Shown: positions 25,301 to 37,791 of the stretch, piece by piece | Position numbering within the stretch: the stretch's first letter is position 1 | Layout: the number at the start of each line of letters is the position of its first letter | Assembly (NCBI RefSeq): GCF_000001735.4 | Contig: NC_003074.8 | Span: forward strand, 992,101-1,056,100 | Direction of reading: 5' to 3' | Source of the DNA: Arabidopsis thaliana | Lineage: Eukaryota > Streptophyta > Magnoliopsida > Brassicales > Brassicaceae | DNA length: 64,000 nt | Made by a program: the position numbers and the translations under genes | The notes under the pieces: model-generated | Database searches by the model: none | What the model saw: the letters and a program-made list of their open reading frames with translations, nothing else | What the model was told of the DNA's origin: nothing

Positions 25301-26144
25301 AAAAGAATTAACTCTTCAAAAATTTAACTCTTTTGAACTAACCCCCATGATTTTTGCCAAGCTTTTTAGTTTCTAATACCTCAATTGCATCTGCTCCAAT
25401 CCTATCACTGCCACCACTCACCCTTCTGCCAACATAAACTTGACCAAAGCCACCTTTACCAAGTTTCCTCTCCGTCTTATAAACAGGAGAATTTCCAACT
25501 TGTACCTATACAGAAAACGAAATCATAGTGAATATCTCTCTCAAAGGAGAACAAAAAGCTAGTGCAAGGCTTAAACCCATTGGCATGGCCTCGCAAACCA
25601 CATTTCAACAAATGACTGTTCCAAGATGATGTTAAAAGAATATGTTGAACTCCAAAACGGAGCACCTTCTTTAACCTAATTCTAGAGTTTTGCATGGATA
25701 TAACCATGCACAAAATCCGGTGACTAATTTCATAAGGTTAACAGAAATTACCCTCTCAGGGACTGGACCCATGCTGGAATCTTCTTCCATGCCTACTACT
25801 TTCTCTGCGCTACCGCCTTCCGCAGCAATATCCTTATCAGCTACCCCTTCAACTCGATTTAAGGCAGGTTCAGTGGCCCCTATAGCACCTGCAGCTGGAC
25901 GAACCTCACAAGGTTCTGGCTCTAAGTCTGTCAACCTGATACCCCTGCCCCTACCGGCAGCAGTTGGTCTTGGAGGTGCCGCACCTTTAGCTAAAGCAGC
26001 ATTCCCCCTTCCTCTACCACCACCTCTTCTCCTTGTTGCAGTCTGAGGAGGAAGTACGATATTTTCTGCTTGTTCAACTAGCGGAGGGTTAGGCTGCTCG
26101 TCAAGGCGTCTCGATCTCCTTGCTCCACTTCTTAACTCTGGCAT
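22312..26144 (-). CDS. MLK2: MUT9-like protein kinase 2 (CK1-type; also PPK3)
   Basis: Sixteen exons in transcript order: 26144-25752, 25505-25380, 25291-25218, 25118-25049, 24968-24913, 24830-24759, 24629-24535, 24466-24400, 24316-24187, 24104-23886, 23802-23672, 23375-23201, 23110-23020, 22922-22765, 22669-22481, 22371-22312, giving 701 aa (AT3G03940). A basic, Arg/Gly-rich N-terminus ([11 protein letters not shown] near 37-47) fits nuclear location. Kinase motifs: glycine loop [12 protein letters not shown] at 146-157, K177 in [15 protein letters not shown] with D269, DLG with D292, and the CK1-family LPWQG. The MLK-specific domain fills about 440-701. The family is known to phosphorylate histone H3 Thr3 and light-signalling proteins such as PIF3 and CRY2. 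Translation should start at 26144; the longer frame needs a TTG start. A 5' UTR intron lies at about 26201-26810. Confidence 0.96.
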
Positions 26145-29100
26145 TCTTACTCCATGCAAAACGTAAAAGTTTTCTTCTTTCGGTCACCTCTTTAGATTAA
26201 CCTGTGGCATAGAAACATTGGGAGTATAGTGTAAGGTTTGAGCAGTAACAGACAAATAAGAGCAATCAACCGGATAAAACAGATTCTTTATCAGGAAAGT
26301 GCTTAAAATGAATCAATAGAGATAGCAAGTAATGGCAATGTCATACAATAGAAGAAACCATAGCTTGCAGTACGAGCATTCCTTTTTCACAAAAACACTC
26401 TTAATGGTGTTGCATATTTCAATCAAAAGCATTTTTGGCCAAATTTATATCTTATCAATGATACTCGTGGCTCCACAATATCATATTAATCAATAATCTA
26501 TAAGCTCCCTAATGGAAAACAACAACGCCAATAGACCAACAAAATCAACAAAAAAGCTAACTACCTCCATAGATCGATCAACACAAGCTTCTATTGATTT
26601 TCATTTTCACACATATACAAATCGAAAGCAAAAGTAATAAGATAGATTCACAAAAAGTTGAAAAGTATAAACATTTGCATAGTCACTTTAATAGAAACAT
26701 GTTCAATCATCGTCAAAAATCACGATCTTTCGCATAGTGATAACAAAATGTAGCAAGAAAGTCTCAGCTCAACAACATAGAAATCGAATCGAGATGTCAA
26801 AAGGATGTTTACCAGAAAAAAAATCGATTTTGTTTGTAGAGAGCTTCGAAAATAACGATGATCGGAAGATGAAGAGAGTGGAACAGGAACGATCCAGAAC
26901 AACAACAAAAAAAAAAAACTTTCAGATCTCTCCTCAAAGTTCCAAAATGAGAAAGTGATTAGCTTCCTTCTCCAGGTGTGACGATTCGAAAACGCTTTTA
27001 GAGCTGTGGGAGTAAACAGAGGGAGATAGAGAAAGAGACCTAGAGAGAGAGGTAGTTGCGGCTAGATTTAGGGTTAATAATGAAGAAGACGAAGAAGATG
27101 AGACGATGAAGAAGAGGTTGCAATTTTTGTAAAGAGATTTTTGAGTTTTGGCAAAAAAAAGTAAGTTTTTTTTTTTGTTTCTTGGGGGAAGGATTGATTC
27201 ACTTTTTTCGATATTTTTTTCTACGTAAAAAATATTACTAATAATAATATTTTGAGAATTTAACACTAATTAATTTTTCTCTTTTTAAAAAAAATCATTT
27301 TTGCAACGTTAACTTTTTTTTGTTCTCTGTGCTCATCATCCCTAATCGCAGATGCTACTTATTGGCTATCGCTGTTCCGCTTTGGGTTCCTCGCGTGCCT
27401 TTTTTTTTGTACAGATATTTGTTCATAGAAATATTCTAAAATGTTATATGAAGAAAACTTAATTAAGAAAATGCTTTGTTATGTCATACGTGTAAGCACA
27501 TTTATCACATAAATTTTCACTCGATTTGTTTTGAAACAATGAAAAAAAAGAAAGAGGAACTTGTTTCTTTTTGTTGACAACAAATCGTATGTCACAAAAT
27601 CCATTAATTCATGGAGATCGGTGAAGCACATCGCGCTGTATGCATAATGGCTTTGTATATTTGTATTAGAAGTCAATGATTTGGAATTAATATGTCAAGT
27701 GATTATTAAAAAAAAAACGTAAGATTCAAGTACATTTCATATTGTTTGGCTATAAATTCTAGGCAATCAAATTATTTAAAACATGCTTAGAATAAATATA
27801 TTTAACTCTAATATCAGTCGAGTGAGATGGCATAGAAAGACTTCAAAGTTATCATGTGTTTACTTAATATCTTATATATATTTCTTCTCTAGTGAGTGTT
27901 TTTAAAGTGGTTAAAAATCTGGTTGCAAAAATAAAATTGTTGCATCTAACACCAATTTAATGGTGCATATACTGTATGTGGAATTAAGTTGTTGGGAATG
28001 TTTTTGAGTTTTTTCCGGCCTTGAGGATGATGTTGTCCTTACCGCCTCATACAACTAATGAATGAGAGAACATGTGAGACAAAGGATAAACATATTGATC
28101 AGTTTTGTGCAACTCCATGTGATGTTTGCCAAAAATAATTTAATGCTATTTATATTTGAGAATCCATCACGAGCACAAGTTAAATAACTTTTGAAAAGCT
28201 ATACATAGCAGAAACCAAACTCTAAAGATTTTGAGTTTATTTATATAAAAATTTAAAAAACGTTTTCCAATTCACCATAAATAATTTGAATTAATTATTA
28301 TTTTAAACATGACTTGAATTTGTCTACTATTTTTGTTGTATGTGAGACCACAATACTAGTAACCCCACAAATCAACCTAAGATTTTATTTTTCTCATACA
28401 CCTACTTATGTTAGAAAATCCACAGAAATTAAAATATATCACCAGTTCAAGGCCTACCTTTCTTTTTTTATAGAAGTTTAGGTAAGAAGCAAAATTATGG
28501 ATCGATGCCTAACATAAGGTTCGTATCCCCTTGGAATCATCTTTGAAGCCATCTAAGACTCGTTTATGAAGCATCATCCCTTTTACATATGTGCAATGAA
28601 GGAATAATTTTAGATGCGATACCGATAGATATGGTGTGTTGATTAGCTTACGGAGTCTAATCACATACACACTCAATTTTTTGTCCTAGCCAAGAAAACC
28701 CATGTTTGCGACCGATCATTTTATATATAATTTTTGGCCTAAAATTTGTAAAAGTTTTCTTGAGTTGAATTCAAAATTAACGGATTTTCATATTTTAATG
28801 TTGTCAATATGAAAACCATATTTGTAAATTTCTCGCGAATGATTAGCAAAGTTTTAATATATCCCAACCACCACTCCTTTTGTATGTGTATGTTACAATT
28901 AACAAACATCACCATGGTTAGTACTTCCTAAACAAATGGAATTCATGATAATTTCTCTTAAGCAAAAGTCCTAAAAGTGTAGTTAAGCTTTACTGATTCG
29001 CTATATTGATTTTAAGTTAAGAAGAAAAAGAGGTCTCACTAATAAAAGCAATCAACGTCAAATTTTCAGAATCTTCTCGTGTGACGAAAAATCGTCATTA

Positions 29101-29401
29101 AGAAGAGGAGCCTTATCTTTTTGGGTTAAAGGAGCAAAAAAATCGAAATTTGTCGCTTAGAATTCCTCGTAAATTTGACCCATTTGGGGGCATTTCTGTT
29201 CTTTGTTAAAGATCACCGCCTTACGTTAAAGGGGAAGGAAGACGAAGAAAACAAAAAAGAACGGAACTTTCTAAAACCCCCCACACACCAAAAGCGCTCT
29301 CTCTCTCTGGGTTTTTCGAGGTTGCGTTTGCTTTCATCTGCCCAACCTTCTAGGGTTTTCCTTCTCTTAAAGCTTATCCCTTTTTTTTGCCTTCTCTCGA
29401 T
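26145..29401. other. Divergent intergenic region, MLK2 / ECT1
   Basis: The MLK2 leader with its intron extends to about 27100. From 27300 to 29100 the DNA is AT-rich with no coding potential, transposon termini or clear repeat that I can see. The ECT1 leader (about 29220-29401) is CT-rich and contains a GGGTTTT/AGGGTTTT telo-like motif. The two genes point away from each other. Confidence 0.5.
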
Positions 29402-31667
29402 ATGGCTGGAGCCGCTTCTTCTGATCGTCTCGTCACTAGCTTCCCTCTTCTGGGTACGTTGCTTTTAGCTCAAAGATTAAAACTTTTTTGGCATCGGAAG
29501 TTATCATTTTGTGCTCATCTTATAACTTGCGATTGATTTCTACCCTTGGGTTTAGGGTTTAGCGACTAGTGTTATCAGTATCTGTCGTAGGTTTTCTGTT
29601 TCTGATAGGATTGATTGGTGTCTAGAGTTCTCTACAAACCTCTTTATGGGATGCTAGATGAAATTTTGTGTTTTTCTGCAAGTTAGTGTTTTTTTATCTG
29701 CTTATGGGTTGAATTTCACCAGTAATTTGCCTTGTTTAGACTGTGCAATTGGAGTTTGAGGCTTTGTCATTTTAAAATATTAACTGGGCTCTTGTATATA
29801 ATCGCTGCAGATACAGCAGATTTGTTTCAGGACTTGTCTTTAGGTTCAGATGCAAATGAAGTTCCTATGAACTTTACTAAGGTACTTAATTACTACTTCT
29901 TTTTGAAAATTTAAAGTTTTTGGAACTTAAATTGTGTTGTGTCGAAGGATCTTTAACTACAAACTGTTCTGTGGAGAGGTCTTGCTGCTCATTTAATGTG
30001 AATTTGATATACTGTGAGTTTTTTTTTTGTTAACTGACTGTTTTCTGAGAAGGGTTCTTTTCAGCATCCGTATGGTCATGCACCTTATGGTGCATCTTCT
30101 CATGGAAGTGAAAGAAGGCCAAACATGAATGCTGGCAATCTGCTAAATGGTGGAGACTCGATTGGTTCATACCCGTGGGGTTACATCCCAGCAAACTATC
30201 CTTCTGGTGGCTACCCTGATCCGAGGTTTGGTTATGACCGCAACAGCAATCACAGTTCCTTTTCACATCTCATGGTATGTTGGTTACTTCACATGACCTC
30301 TCTGCCTCTTTTCTGTCTTCATATAGTCAAGAGAATGTGTGTTTTGTTCTCTTCGTCATCTCTGCTGGGACTTGGGATTTTTTTTTTGTCTAATTACTGG
30401 CTACAACTGTTTTATTTAACAGAATCCACACAGCTCACAAGAAGTACCAAGTTTTGACCAATTGGGATATAATGATCATTTGTATTCCAACCATGGATTG
30501 TATGGACTTTACGGGAATGTAATTGACTCTGGTCATGCATATGGAACTTTTGGTTATGATTCCTGGAAACTTGGGCGAGGATGGTATCCCGTTGATGGTT
30601 ATAGAAAGACCAGAAGCTTCAATCATGGGCGTGGTTACAGTGATGAGAAAGCAGATAGGCTTAATGAGCTATGTCGAGGACCAAGGAGTAGTGATTTCAA
30701 GAATCCACAAGTTCTTAACTCTTCAATGCTAGATGCAATGAAGCAAGACGTTTCAGCAGTAGATCTCCAGCGCTACAATGGGGAGAATTTCCCTGAATCA
30801 TTTGTGAAAGCAAAATTCTTTGTGATCAAGTCATACAGCGAAGATGATGTTCATAACTGTATTAAGTATGGTGCATGGTCGAGCACACCAACTGGCAACA
30901 AGAAGTTGAATGCTGCATATTATGAAGCCAAAGAAAACTCCCAAGAATGCCCTGTGTATCTTCTGTTCTCGGTCAGTATGAGGTTACTTCACGTCTTGTG
31001 CAATATCCTTTCAGATTTACATTAAGTAACTCACTGTAATCGGTTTTATCTACAGGTGAATGCAAGTGGGCAATTTGTTGGTCTTGCGGAGATGGTAGGC
31101 CCTGTTGATTTCAACAAGACAATGGAGTATTGGCAGCAAGATAAATGGATTGGTTGTTTCCCTGTGAAGTGGCATATCATCAAAGACATACCAAACAGTC
31201 TCTTAAGACACATTACCCTGGCGAATAACGAGAACAAGCCTGTCACTAATAGCAGAGACACTCAAGAGGTCCGTTGAACTTCCCCTAAACCCTTTCTTGG
31301 ACATGTTTGAAGCCTAATTGAATTCTAATAAATAATGATTATGGCTGTTAGTCAGGCTTTTAAACTGTACGGTGATGGTTTTGGTACAGGTGAATCTGGA
31401 GCATGGGACCAAGATCATAAAGATCTTCAAGGAGTATATGAGCAAGACATGTATACTTGATGATTACAAGTTCTATGAGACAAGGCAGAAGATCATCAGA
31501 GACAAGAAGATCAAGCAAAAGAAACAGGTACAATTCCTTAAACCCTGCTGCATCTAAAGCACATTAACCACCCCTCTTGATACAGTCTCTGGGATTGTTT
31601 CATTTTGATTGTTTTGTTATATTAGGCCCTTGATGGAGCTTCGGGGGAAACAATTAACTTGAGTTGA
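29402..31667 (+). CDS. ECT1: YTH-domain m6A reader ECT1
   Basis: Exons 29402-29453, 29811-29881, 30053-30274, 30423-30971, 31056-31268, 31390-31527 and 31626-31667 give 428 aa (AT3G03950). The N-terminal half is a disordered Tyr/Gly/Ser/Asn-rich region ([18 protein letters not shown]), the sort that drives condensation in YTHDF proteins. The YTH domain covers about residues 246-385. The aromatic cage that holds N6-methyladenosine is complete: W267 (YGAW), W324 and W329 (YWQQDKW). [12 protein letters not shown] and [14 protein letters not shown] are intact. It is shorter than ECT2, mainly in the N-terminal region. Arabidopsis ECT2/3/4 act in the cytoplasm on organ growth; a separate role for ECT1 is less clear. 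Confidence 0.96.
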
Positions 31668-32331
31668 AAGATGGAATCAATGCAAGGAAAGAAGAAGATG
31701 ACTTAATTAAAAGAACTTAGTTTTGAATTATGTTTTTTCTTCAGGGTTGGGATTTCTAAAAACCTAATACACATCTTTAATCTGTGTGTTTTCTCTGCTT
31801 ATCTAAACAAAACTTACATTGTCTTTTGTTCCTCTTAAGGGGACGCACATCTGATAAAACAAAAACTCAGGCTTTCCTTCAAAGTTCATATCATGTTATT
31901 TTCAAGTTATTTCTCTTTTAGTCCCTAAACTTTCATATAATAAGACTCTCATCCGTAAATGTCAAAAATCTCACATTTTGGCCCACATCACCATAAAAGT
32001 TAAAACGACACCGTTTAGCACAAAAACCAGAAGGAATGGTGTTCTCTATTCGTCCCTAAACTTTCATATAATACAACTTTCACCCCTAAAGATTTAAGAT
32101 CTCAATTTTTGGCCCCCATCCCCTTAAAATTTAAAACGACACCGTTGTGAACTCCCATTTTAAAACCTCGAAAGTTTTCTAGGGCAATCTCGGCCACTTT
32201 TACTCACAGAAAACCTTCTCTCTAAACTTCTTCGAAAATCTCACAGAGCTTCTTCTTCTTCGCTTTTAGGGTTTTTGCTCTATTGTTTCGAGTGACCCAA
32301 CTTCGAAGCTTATAGATCGTTACCTTAGAAA
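31668..32331. other. Intergenic: ECT1 3' end and CCT8 promoter
   Basis: The ECT1 3' UTR is followed by the CCT8 promoter, which consists largely of a diverged tandem repeat (31921-32146). A telo box TTAGGGTTT lies at 32266-32274, about 60 bp before the CCT8 ATG, as in many translation and chaperone genes. Confidence 0.55.
31921..32146. repeat. Tandem duplication with AAAACGACACCGTT core, period 131 bp
   Basis: Unit 1 (31921-32017) and unit 2 (32052-32146) share GTCCCTAAACTTTCATATAA, a TTTTGGCCC block and TTAAAACGACACCGTT. They differ at perhaps a quarter of positions in between. The AACG....CGTT ends of the core are inverted. I have seen similar motifs repeatedly in plant intergenic DNA, so this may be a small dispersed element rather than a local event. 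Confidence 0.8.
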
Positions 32332-35300
32332 ATGGTGGGTATGTCGATGCAGCCATATGGTATTCAATCGATGCTTAAAGAAGGTTACAGGCATCTCTCT
32401 GGTCTCGACGAAGCCGTCATTAAGAACATTGAAGCTTGCAAGGAGCTCTCCACCATTACTCGCACCTCTCTCGGTCCCAATGGTTCGTAATGTTTCTCTG
32501 ATTGGGATTTGATCTAATACTGAAATGATGAATCTCGTTTTCTCCGTTTCGTTTTACTTTTACTTGAGTGTTGTAAGTAGGATCTCGCTTGTGTATAGTT
32601 TAAGCAAGCTTGATCTGTTACTGTAAAGGTGAAGTCTTTTTCTAGGGATTCAGATTCGGATTAGAACTGAGTTCTTCTGTTTATAATGTTTCAGGAATGA
32701 ATAAAATGGTTATCAATCATTTGGACAAACTGTTTGTCACAAATGACGCTGCTACTATAGTGAATGAGCTCGAGATTCAGCACCCGGCTGCTAAACTTCT
32801 GGTTTTAGCTGCTAAGGCTCAGCAAGAAGAAATCGGAGATGGAGCTAATCTGACAATCTCCTTTGCTGGTGAACTTCTTCAAAACGCTGAGGAGCTTATC
32901 AGGATGGGACTTCATCCGAGTGAGATCATTAGTGGATATACTAAAGCTGTCAGCAAGGTTGGTGAATACCTGAATTACTGTTTTGTGCTTTTCAATTTGT
33001 TTGTCTTGAGTATTTGACGAATGCTATTGGATTTTGATTATGCAGGCTGTTGAAATACTGGAACAACTGGTTGAGACTGGTTCTGAGACCATGGATGTAC
33101 GTAACAAGGATGAAGTTATTTCTCGGATGAGAGCAGCTGTTGCAAGCAAGCAGTTTGGGCAAGAGGAAATAATTTGCTCTTTAGTTACTGACGTAAGATA
33201 TTCCTTGCTATCTATTTGTTTCCTGTTTCGTTGTTCAGATTGTTATTTATTCAAGTTTATTGCAGATTTAGATTTTACTTGATGGGTTCATATTATTTCT
33301 AGGCATGTATTCAAGTCTGCCCAAAGAATCCAACGAATTTCAATGTGGATAATGTTCGTGTTTCCAAGCTTTTGGGAGGAGGCTTGCACAATTCTTGCAT
33401 AGTCCGTGGTATGGTCTTGAAAAGTGATGCTGTTGGTAGCATTAAGCGAATGGAGAAAGCGAAGGTGAGATCTCTTTCTTTTGTTTATGCTTTTGACAAA
33501 GTTTTTTTTGTCTGAATTGATCAATGTTTGGGTCCCCTATGAAATATAGCTTTGTGGGTTTGTCTTTTCTGTTTTTGATAGCTTAATGTCTCTAAATCAA
33601 TTTGTTATGCTTTCTTCAGGTTGCTGTATTTGCTGGTGGCGTTGATACCACTGCAACAGAGACCAAAGGAACTGTCCTCATTCATAGTGCTGAGCAGGTT
33701 AGATTTGTTACTGTCTTTCTAAAATTTCAAAATTACGATTATGGCTTCCTCAAAGATGGTTGTGTATTTGTAATCGTTATTGTGACAAATTTCTCTTTTT
33801 ATATTGGATTTGTAGCTAGAGAACTATGCAAAGACAGAGGAAGCTAAAGTTGAGGAGTTGATTAAAGCAGTTGCGGAATCAGGAGCCAAAGTCATTGTTA
33901 GTGGAGGATCAATTGGAGAAATGGCATTGCATTTCTGTGAGCGCTACAAGTATGTGTAGACCATATCATGTTATACTCGTCTTAGCTATTGTTATTGTCT
34001 GCATTCTGATACCCCATTTTTTCTTGGCAGGATAATGGTATTGAAAATCAGCTCAAAGTTTGAACTGAGGCGTTTTTGCCGTACAGCGGGGGCTGTCGCC
34101 CATGTAAGTGTTATTAATTGGCTATCTGAATGAGTATCTAAGGGTGGTTTTATCCTAGCTTTTAATCCTTTAATTATCAAACAGTTGAAGCTTAGCCGGC
34201 CAAGCCCTGAAGATCTTGGATATGTTGATTCTATATCGGTTGAGGAAATTGGTGGTGTGACAGTAAGTACTCCGAAGTCAATTCCAATATTTTTGGTTAA
34301 TTATTTTTGTCTTTCATTAATCATAGACAATTCTCGGTCTTCTTTTAGGTCACGATTGCAAGAAACGAGGAAGGTGGTAACTCCATCTCCACTGTGGTCT
34401 TGCGTGGAAGCACAGATAGCATTTTGGACGACCTTGAGAGAGCTGTTGATGATGGAGTTAACACATACAAGGTAATATCTAGCTTCATTTGTACCATCTA
34501 TATCGTATAATTCATTAATTTGTGACTGTTATTACTTCAATTTTATTTTCAGGCCATGTGCAGAGACAGCCGTATTGTTCCCGGGGCTGCAGCGACTGAA
34601 ATAGAGTTGGCTCAAAGGTTGAAGGAATACGCCAATGCAGAAATAGGGTAACTTTCTTTTACTTCATTTTTTCAAAAATTAAACATGTGAGGCTAGCTTT
34701 TAAAGCAAAACTGTCTATGGTTTGGGGACTGAACTTAGGATTCGCTTTTGAAATTTCAGGTTGGACAAATATGCCATCACCAAATACGCTGAGAGTTTTG
34801 AGTTTGTACCCAAGACCCTTGCAGATAATGCTGGCCTCAATGCGATGGAAATCATAGCCGCTCTGTACACTGGACATGGATCTGGAAACACAAAACTAGG
34901 CATTGACTTAGAGGAAGGTGCTTGTAAAGATGTTTCAGAGACAAAAGTATGGGATCTTTTTGCAACCAAGTAAGTTTCAGACTGTCTTTTTGCCATCAAA
35001 TATTTCTATCAGACGTCTCTATACTTGCTTAGCAGTTGTTCTTGAACATATAAAAACTGGAGTAGAATTTTCTGACTGGTTACAAAGATTACCATTCACT
35101 TTAATTGATAACTAAGACGCTTAAGTCTCTGTGCAGGTTATTTGCCCTTAAATATGCTTCAGATGCTGCATGCACTGTACTTCGTGTAGACCAGGTATGC
35201 ACAAACTGACTTGATTTAATCTTTGGTGAACGGAGCAATTTTTTATTATATTGTAAAGTGTTGATTCATCACATGAAGTAAAAAGATATTGTTCGGTGAA

Positions 35301-35504
35301 TGCATTATCTTCCAGGATTAAGTCCCTTGTTCGTGAAAACTCTTAGATTCAATATTCAGTTCCACTGATTGATCTCATCTACTAAAACATGCATGTTTAT
35401 ACTCAAAATTTATGTAAAATGTGCAGATTATAATGGCGAAACCAGCAGGTGGACCAAGGAGAGATGCAGCTCAAGCTGCAGGTGCTGGTGCGGAGGAAGA
35501 CTAA
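32332..35504 (+). CDS. CCT8: Cytosolic chaperonin TCP-1/CCT subunit theta
   Basis: Thirteen exons: 32332-32482, 32695-32957, 33046-33192, 33303-33464, 33620-33697, 33816-33949, 34031-34103, 34185-34262, 34349-34471, 34553-34647, 34760-34969, 35137-35194, 35427-35504, giving 549 aa (AT3G03960). It is one of eight subunits of the ring that folds actin, tubulin and other clients with ATP. Group II chaperonin motifs are present: TRTSLGPNGMNKMV, TNDAATI, EIGDGAN (GDGAN where many subunits have GDGTT), VPGAAATEIELAQRL and the C-terminal VLRVDQIIMAKPAGGP. In Arabidopsis CCT8 is known for its role in cell-to-cell trafficking of KNOTTED1-type proteins. Intron count and phases are regular and nothing is broken. 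Confidence 0.97.
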
Positions 35505-36043
35505 GCCGGAGAACAAATACCTCGTAGTGAAACTCTCTTCTTTTGTAACCTTCTGTTCCTGAAAGTCTGAGAAAATTTTGGTATGTCTCAGTTTAAGATT
35601 TGTGATCTTTGTAACGCACCACCAACTTAAGTGTTTTGCCTTCTTTTTCTGTTTTGCCTTGTTTTGGCTCGTCTCAACACTCAGATTTTCCGGTTTAGCT
35701 AGTGAAATTATTACTAGGATTTTTGGCTTAACTCTGTATTAATGTCAATTTGGTTTCTATTTGAATCGACTTTTGAACAAGTGACAAAATCATTCGGGGA
35801 AAAGAAAATGATCCACACATTGACAAAAGAACAAGAGAACCTAACTAGAAATTGAACCTATGTAAATATGTCTGGTTAACAGTTGTTTCGACTTTTGAAC
35901 AAGTGACAAATTCATTAGGAAAAAGAAAACAAACAAACTAGTATTTGAACATGATCCACACATTGACAAAAGAACAAGAGAACTAAGCTAGAATTTGAAC
36001 CTATGTAAGTTCTAAGCTTTTTAATGTTCATCCCTTAGACTTT
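35505..36043. other. Convergent intergenic region, CCT8 / ARM-repeat gene
   Basis: It holds the 3' UTRs of two convergent genes. Its right half is a 122-bp tandem duplication (35767-36008) that ends just before the stop codon of the ARM-repeat gene, so part of it is probably transcribed as that gene's 3' UTR. Confidence 0.5.
35767..36008. repeat. Tandem duplication, period 122 bp
   Basis: CGACTTTTGAACAAGTGACA begins at 35767 and at 35889. Both units continue with a GATCCACACATTGACAAAAG block and AACAAGAGAAC, then end in TTGAACCTATGTAA (35865 and about 36007). Unit 2 has a short insertion, so the copies are similar but not identical. Confidence 0.88.
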
Positions 36044-37791
36044 TTAAGTCGGAACAAGATGAGGAGGCATCATATCATCCTGGAGATACATCCACATGAA
36101 AGAAGCAAACCCTGCAACTGCAATAGAGAAGACACTCAATCCCAATTTTAACACACCCTTGCTCCGTCCCAGACGTGGGTCTAGTTCAGTCTCCACTGTC
36201 TTAAGTTTGGCCTCAGAATCCAAATCTGTTTTTGGTTTCTCACAGATATCTTCTGTTGTGTTGGTTGGAGTTGTAGTACCAGAGGTATCATATATTGATG
36301 ATGATGACGAGGTTTCACTGTACTGTAGCAGCTGCTGTCTGTTATCTAGTAACTCAGTGAATGGATCTTGTGCGAAACCATGCCTGTGATGTTTTGAACA
36401 AATGTCTCCTGATTGTCTCTTCTTGGTGTTTCGTCTTGAACTTCTTGAGCGGTTGGTCCTAGAGCACACAGATTCATTAAACTCGGAGCTTCTGTTCCGC
36501 TGATGGAACCAAACTGACTCAATGTTGCCATTTTCAACACCAGAACATTGAATCTGAAATCAAAGAAGCACCACAATGAAACTTCACTGAAAAAGGACAC
36601 ACAAGAGACAGCTTTAAAGTTTGTAGTCTTTTTTACCTGATCTCCAATTCTTGGACTCTCGATAACAAAACCAGTTTCTTGGTTATTGTCTCCGAAAGTC
36701 ACCAGAGGAGAGCCTGAGACAAGAGTTCTTCCACTGGCTACACCAGAAAACAAAACATCATACTCGTCTTGATCGTTTACATAACTCCTATCTTGTCTAC
36801 TATAGACACTCCCATCATGTTCTCGCAGACTTGATGTAGACTTGACTGATCCGCTGAGCGAGTTTCGGGGCTTGCAGTTCTCTGCATCAAACATCGGATC
36901 TGCCTCACATATTAATCTCTCTGCTTGTCTCATGGTTTCATGAGCTGCCATTTTGACATAATGCTGATCTTTTTGGTATTTCTCCATCTCTTGATATATA
37001 AGCTCTAACTCAGAAGAAATACTCTTGGGATTCAGATTCTTCATCAGAAAGTTGAGCATCTGTATAGCTAAAAGCCGTTTCTGAGAATCTCCCTCAACAA
37101 CACCTAAATCCAGAATCCTCAGACCCGACTTCACAAAAAGCCTTGCATATGCCTCGACAGTAAAAGGATTGTGCTTGGAAAGTGCCATAACAAGTGCCAT
37201 ATGAGACTTAGCTTCACTTGAAGTAGCTTCAAGAGCAACAGCTAAGCTTTGACAAACATTATTAACCATTTCACTAGAAGCAGATCGCCAATTATCGCAA
37301 TCCACAAGTGACTTCAAGCAAAGAGCAGATCCCAAAGCAAGATGCTGTTGATGTTGCGAATCTATAAGAGAATCAGAGAGTGGCTTGCAAAGAGAATGAA
37401 TCACATTCGTTTTCTTATCTTCTGGTGTTGTAGGATCAATTCCATATCTAGCCATAGCAGCTACTGCCCTTGAGCAAGCCTGTTGAACACGTAAAGACCC
37501 TTCACTGGAGCTCAATGTTCTTATAATCGCCGGCATGATAATGTCTATATGAGGAGCAATCTTGACTCCATGAGCACGAGCAAGGTCTTCAAAGAGAGAT
37601 ACAGTGTAACCACCAGACTCCAACCCAATCTCTTTGACATCAGAAAGTTGAGCAACAAAAACATGAACCACCTTTGCATCCAAATCTTTCACAATCGATC
37701 TCAAATTGCTCATTGCAGTCTTGTGGGAATCTGGATCTTTGTCAAGATTAGCCAACTCTTGTCTAAATGCCGAACCAAGATTTCTTCCCAT
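36044..37791 (-). CDS. ARM-repeat superfamily protein with C-terminal membrane anchor (AT3G03970)
   Basis: Two coding exons, 37791-36637 and 36553-36044, give 554 aa. Residues 1 to about 300 form helical ARM/HEAT-type repeats (DLDAKVVHVFVAQLSDVKE; SLRVQQACSRAVAAMARYG; HLALGSALCLKSLVD). The middle is Ser/Arg-rich and disordered. A single hydrophobic helix at about 522-543 (LGLSVFSIAVAGFASFMWMYL) sits ten residues from the end, like a tail anchor. The ATG at 37791 follows a 5' UTR intron whose acceptor lies near 37813; the upstream frame is intronic. If the intron at 36636-36554 is retained, a shorter alternative protein results. Relatives may bind microtubules or membranes, but no function is established that I can name. 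Confidence 0.9.
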
